Part shown: positions 13,941 to 16,203 of the stretch, piece by piece
Position numbering within the stretch: position 1 is the first letter of the stretch
Layout of the letters: the number at the start of each line of letters is the position of its first letter
Assembly: GCA_900547415.1 (NCBI GenBank)
Contig: URGS01000035.1
Location: forward strand, 1 to 16,203
Origin: an uncultured Phascolarctobacterium sp.
Lineage (GTDB): Bacteria > Bacillota > Negativicutes > Acidaminococcales > Acidaminococcaceae
Direction: 5' to 3'
Length of the DNA: 16,203 nt
Made by a program: the position numbers and the translations under genes
Notes under the pieces: generated by a model
Seen by the model: only the letters and a program-made list of their open reading frames with translations
Databases searched by the model: none
Told to the model about the DNA's origin: nothing

Positions 13941-15218
13941 ATGACTGAGGTAAAATATTCCTATAAGTATGGACATGGCTATAAGGACTTTACTCTGGAG
14001 CAGGAACATGTTATTGGCGAGATAAAGGTAGCAGAGCTGCCGCCGTTGGAAAATCTCAAAGCATCTGTGTTGGATGCTATATACCATCCTATTGAGAGTG
14101 CGCCTATTAATGAGCTGGTAAAGCCAGGTCAAAAGGTAGCCTTTATTTGCAATGACCCTACTCGCGTAGCAAATAGTCACGATTTTATGCCTATTTTGGT
14201 TGCGGAAATGAACAAGCTTGGCATAAAGGACGAGGATATGCGCATTGTCTTTGCGTTGGGAACCCACCGTGATATGACTCATGAGGAAATGGTAGAGGCA
14301 GTTGGTGATGATGTTGCCAGCCGCTTGCCTATGTATAATAGTAATTGTCATAAGCAGGAGGACTTTGAATATTTTGGTGAAACCTCCTTTGGTACACCTG
14401 TATGGCTCAATAAGCTGATTTGTGATGTAGATTTGGTAATTCTGACAGGAACTATCGTGCATCACTTTTTCAGTGGCTTTGGCGGCGGACGTAAGGCTGT
14501 TTTGCCAGGTGTAGCCGCAATGGAAACTGTACGCAGGAATCACAGCCTGATGATGAGTCCTGAGGCTCGTTTAGGCAAGCTGCACGGCAATCCTGTATAT
14601 GATGATCAGATGGAAGGTGTGCGCCTTTTTGCCAAGGAGCATAAGCTATTCCTATTCAATGCTATTTTGGACGCTAAGAAGCAATTCCTGAAGATTTTTG
14701 CAGGTGATTGGGATAAGGCTCATTTAGAGGCCTGCAAATTTGTTGATAAGGTTTATGGTGCTGAGATTGACGAGCCTGCTGATATTGTTATTGCCAGCTG
14801 TGGCGGTTACCCTAAGGATATTAATATCTACCAGCTGCAGAAGACCATGGATAATGCCTGGTGCGCAGTTAAGGAGGGCGGCGTAGTCATCATCATAGGT
14901 GAATGCGAAGAAGGCAGTGGCAGCGTTGCATTAGAAAAAGCTTTGCAGGAAAATCCTTCTCCTGATGCAATTAAAGCTAAGCTGCAGGAAAACTTTGTTA
15001 TTGGTGCTCATAAGGCCTTTGCGATTACCAGATTGATGAAAAAGGCTAAATTTATCCTTGTATCAGCTCTTGATAAAAAGATTGCCAAGGATTTGCTTTT
15101 TGAAGCAGTTGACAGTGTTGATGAAGCTATTGCCCTGGCTGAAAAGCAGATTGGTCCTGACTATAAGATTCTGCTCATGCCTCAGGGAAGTCTGACTGTT
15201 CCTATTATCAAAAAGTAA
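13941..15218 (+). CDS. larA: LarA-family nickel-pincer 2-hydroxyacid racemase/epimerase
   Basis: A 425-residue protein, the same length as lactate racemase LarA (DUF2088). LarA interconverts D- and L-lactate with a covalently bound nickel-pincer nucleotide. Residues matching the Lactobacillus plantarum enzyme are visible: R75 in NDPTR, H109 in ALGTHRDMT, H174/H175 in TIVHHFFSGFGGGRK, the cofactor-binding K185 in GGGRKAVLPG, and H201 in RRNH. The family also contains racemases and epimerases of other 2-hydroxyacids, so lactate is only the best-known substrate. The symbol is given for the family. AAGGAGGTG lies 7 bases before the ATG. The cofactor genes larB, larC and larE are not in the window, so if active it depends on genes elsewhere. 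No clear terminator follows. Confidence 0.88.
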   Translation: MTEVKYSYKYGHGYKDFTLEQEHVIGEIKVAELPPLENLKASVLDAIYHPIESAPINELVKPGQKVAFICNDPTRVANSHDFMPILVAEMNKLGIKDEDMRIVFALGTHRDMTHEEMVEAVGDDVASRLPMYNSNCHKQEDFEYFGETSFGTPVWLNKLICDVDLVILTGTIVHHFFSGFGGGRKAVLPGVAAMETVRRNHSLMMSPEARLGKLHGNPVYDDQMEGVRLFAKEHKLFLFNAILDAKKQFLKIFAGDWDKAHLEACKFVDKVYGAEIDEPADIVIASCGGYPKDINIYQLQKTMDNAWCAVKEGGVVIIIGECEEGSGSVALEKALQENPSPDAIKAKLQENFVIGAHKAFAITRLMKKAKFILVSALDKKIAKDLLFEAVDSVDEAIALAEKQIGPDYKILLMPQGSLTVPIIKK

Positions 15219-15236
15219 GCTAGAGAAATAATAATC

Positions 15237-15248
15237 TTCTGTACAGAA
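15237..15248. promoter_or_regulatory. Perfect palindrome TTCTGTACAGAA, candidate operator
   Basis: A 12-base perfect palindrome lies 15 bases upstream of the -35 element of the regulator gene. Its place and symmetry suit a binding site of a dimeric helix-turn-helix protein, for example the regulator encoded just downstream. Binding is not shown by the sequence. Confidence 0.4.
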
Positions 15249-15263
15249 AATTCGTTCTACAAC

Positions 15264-15292
15264 TTGCCTTTCCACAAATTTTCGGATATAAT
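15264..15292 (+). promoter_or_regulatory. Sigma70-type promoter of the XRE regulator gene
   Basis: TTGCCT (15264-15269), a 17-base spacer and a perfect TATAAT (15287-15292) make one of the best promoters in the window. The leader to the GTG start is about 43 bases. Confidence 0.8.
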
Positions 15293-15342
15293 AACTCTAT
15301 TAACTAAAAATTGTGATGAAAGATTAAAGGGGAGAGTTTTCT

Positions 15343-15771
15343 GTGAAGTCCGATATAGATTATAAAGCTATTGGCTTGAGAATAAAAAAAGCACGTACTG
15401 ACAAAGGTATGACCCAAGGTTGCATTGCTCAGCTGACTGGCCTGTCCACTCCTCACATTAGTAATATTGAAACTGGCAACACTAAATTAGGCTTGCCAAC
15501 AATTATTAATATGGCTAATGTTCTGGATGTGTCCGTAGACGAGTTGTTGTGCGACAGTGTTAAGCGCAGCGAACAGATTTATTGTGAAGAGCTGTCTGAG
15601 CTGCTTAAGGATTGTACTGCAGACGAGCTGCACATTATTGCAGAGCTGGCAAAGGTAATCAAAAAATCTGGTATTAACAGTGCCAAAAAAGTGAGAAAGC
15701 GTCGCACAAAGGCTGAAATTGCTGCTGCTAAGGCTGCAGAAATGGCTGCCATGGGAATGGTCGCAGAATAA
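15343..15771 (+). CDS. XRE-family transcriptional regulator
   Basis: A 142-residue DNA-binding protein. Residues about 9-70 form a Cro/C1-type helix-turn-helix domain: RIKKARTDKGMTQGCIAQLTG, then STPHISNIETG as recognition helix region, and LPTIINMANVLDVSVDELL. The middle (about 76-108) is likely helical and may dimerise. The C-terminus (about 114-142) is basic then Ala/Met-rich and low in complexity, of unknown role. No protease or ligand domain is seen. The start is GTG, with AAAGGGGAG 8 bases upstream. It has its own promoter and a palindrome next to it, which suggests autoregulation (inference). It may be a housekeeping regulator or a remnant of a mobile element; nothing else of a phage is seen here. 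Confidence 0.9.
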   Translation: MKSDIDYKAIGLRIKKARTDKGMTQGCIAQLTGLSTPHISNIETGNTKLGLPTIINMANVLDVSVDELLCDSVKRSEQIYCEELSELLKDCTADELHIIAELAKVIKKSGINSAKKVRKRRTKAEIAAAKAAEMAAMGMVAE

Positions 15772-15785
15772 TAAAATTTAATATT

Positions 15786-15861
<76 letters not shown>

Positions 15862-15870
15862 ATTGAAATC

Positions 15871-15902
15871 AAGCCCCCAGGCTAGTTCTGGGGGCTTTTT
15901 CT
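15871..15902 (+). terminator. Rho-independent terminator after tRNA-Thr
   Basis: A 10-base-pair GC-rich stem AAGCCCCCAG / CTGGGGGCTT with a 7-base loop, followed by a T run. It begins 10 bases after the tRNA CCA end. Confidence 0.93.
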
Positions 15903-15950
15903 GCTTTCAGGACAAGGGAAAATTTAGAGTCTGTGCCACTGACAAATTTT

Positions 15951-15970
15951 GTGCAATTAAGAGTGCAATT
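15951..15970. repeat. Direct repeat of GTGCAATT
   Basis: GTGCAATT occurs at 15951-15958 and again at 15963-15970, 12 bases apart start to start, about 30 bases upstream of the -35 element of the last gene. It could be a tandem regulator site, or chance in an AT-rich spacer. Confidence 0.35.
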
Positions 15971-15998
15971 TAGGCTTATTATTTAATTAATAACATTC

Positions 15999-16027
15999 TT
16001 TACTTTTTTAATTGTCTGGGATATAAT
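15999..16027 (+). promoter_or_regulatory. Promoter of the exported protein gene at the right edge
   Basis: TTTACT (15999-16004, four of six bases matching the consensus), a 17-base spacer and a perfect TATAAT (16022-16027). The leader to the ATG is about 80 bases long and shows no obvious structure. Confidence 0.7.
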
Positions 16028-16115
16028 GAGTCTAAAAAAAGAATACGGATGTTCTAGTAATATTTTGTGGCTGTTACTTTTGTAAAAAACAATATGGGTG
16101 AAGGTGATTAAAGCT

Positions 16116-16203
16116 ATGAAAAGATGGAATTCGCAAGTATTTTTCTTGGTTGTTATAAGTGCCCTGAATCTGGGAGCAGGTACTGTATATTCTGCGCCTC
16201 AGG
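16116..16203 (+). CDS. Exported protein, N-terminus only (partial)
   Basis: An ATG preceded by GAAGGTGA (about 16100-16107) opens a frame that is still open at the window edge after 29 codons. The residues form a Sec signal peptide: a basic start (KR), a hydrophobic core (VFFLVVISALNLGAG) and a probable cleavage site after VYSA. The mature protein is therefore exported, but nothing of it can be seen beyond two residues, so no function can be given. Confidence 0.75.
   Translation, partial: MKRWNSQVFFLVVISALNLGAGTVYSAPQ

Noticed and set aside
13848..14543. Long minus-strand open frame (231 codons) over the start of larA
   Set aside because: It is antisense to a gene with clear LarA motifs, has no ribosome binding site or recognisable motif, and ends in intergenic DNA.

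Overview
The window looks like chromosomal DNA from an anaerobic bacterium of the Firmicutes. A diderm member such as a Negativicute (Acidaminococcus/Phascolarctobacterium/Veillonella type) is my best guess. The basis is strong GGAGG-type ribosome binding sites, sigma70-like promoters, short rho-independent terminators, moderate GC, a fermentative gene set (LarA-family racemase, Mrp/Mbh-type ion antiporter) and exported proteins with Sec signal peptides. The taxonomic call is inference; no rRNA or marker gene is present to settle it.

Layout. (1) 1-3890: a leftward gene, cut by the window edge, encodes an exported, charged, repeat-containing protein. It is divergent from an OmpR-family response regulator, a sensor histidine kinase and an SDR oxidoreductase, which form a rightward cluster ending at a strong terminator (3867-3892). 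(2) 3896-4841: a glutamate-racemase-family gene (murI) with its own extended -10 promoter; the promoter and ribosome binding site place the true start at a GTG at 3953. (3) 4842-5089: a 250-base leader without a gene, holding two palindromes and mutually exclusive hairpins. (4) 5090-12757: an eleven-gene, tightly overlapping operon for a multisubunit cation/proton antiporter. Its order is mrpE-F-G, two small genes matching the split MrpA C-terminus (MbhD/MbhE type), mrpB-C-D, then a second ND5-like subunit, a small His-rich membrane protein and a third ND5-like subunit. The first eight genes follow the order of the Na+/H+ module of archaeal membrane-bound hydrogenase (mbhA-H). No hydrogenase or other redox subunit is present, and there is no full-length MrpA. 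(5) 12766-13793: an EamA/DMT-family transporter with promoter, hairpin and terminator. (6) 13941-15218: a LarA-family (nickel-pincer-dependent 2-hydroxyacid racemase) protein with all main catalytic residues but no cofactor genes nearby. (7) 15264-15771: a small XRE-family regulator with a good promoter and a perfect 12-base palindrome just upstream. (8) 15786-15902: tRNA-Thr(CGT) followed by a terminator. (9) 15999-16203: a promoter and the start of another exported protein cut by the right edge.

Most of the window is recognisable housekeeping or accessory metabolism. The parts most worth a second look are the hybrid Mrp/Mbh operon with three ND5-like subunits (one lacking the usual central TM7 lysine), its structured leader, and the exported His/charge-rich repeat protein divergent from a two-component system whose sensor domain carries a His/Met cluster.
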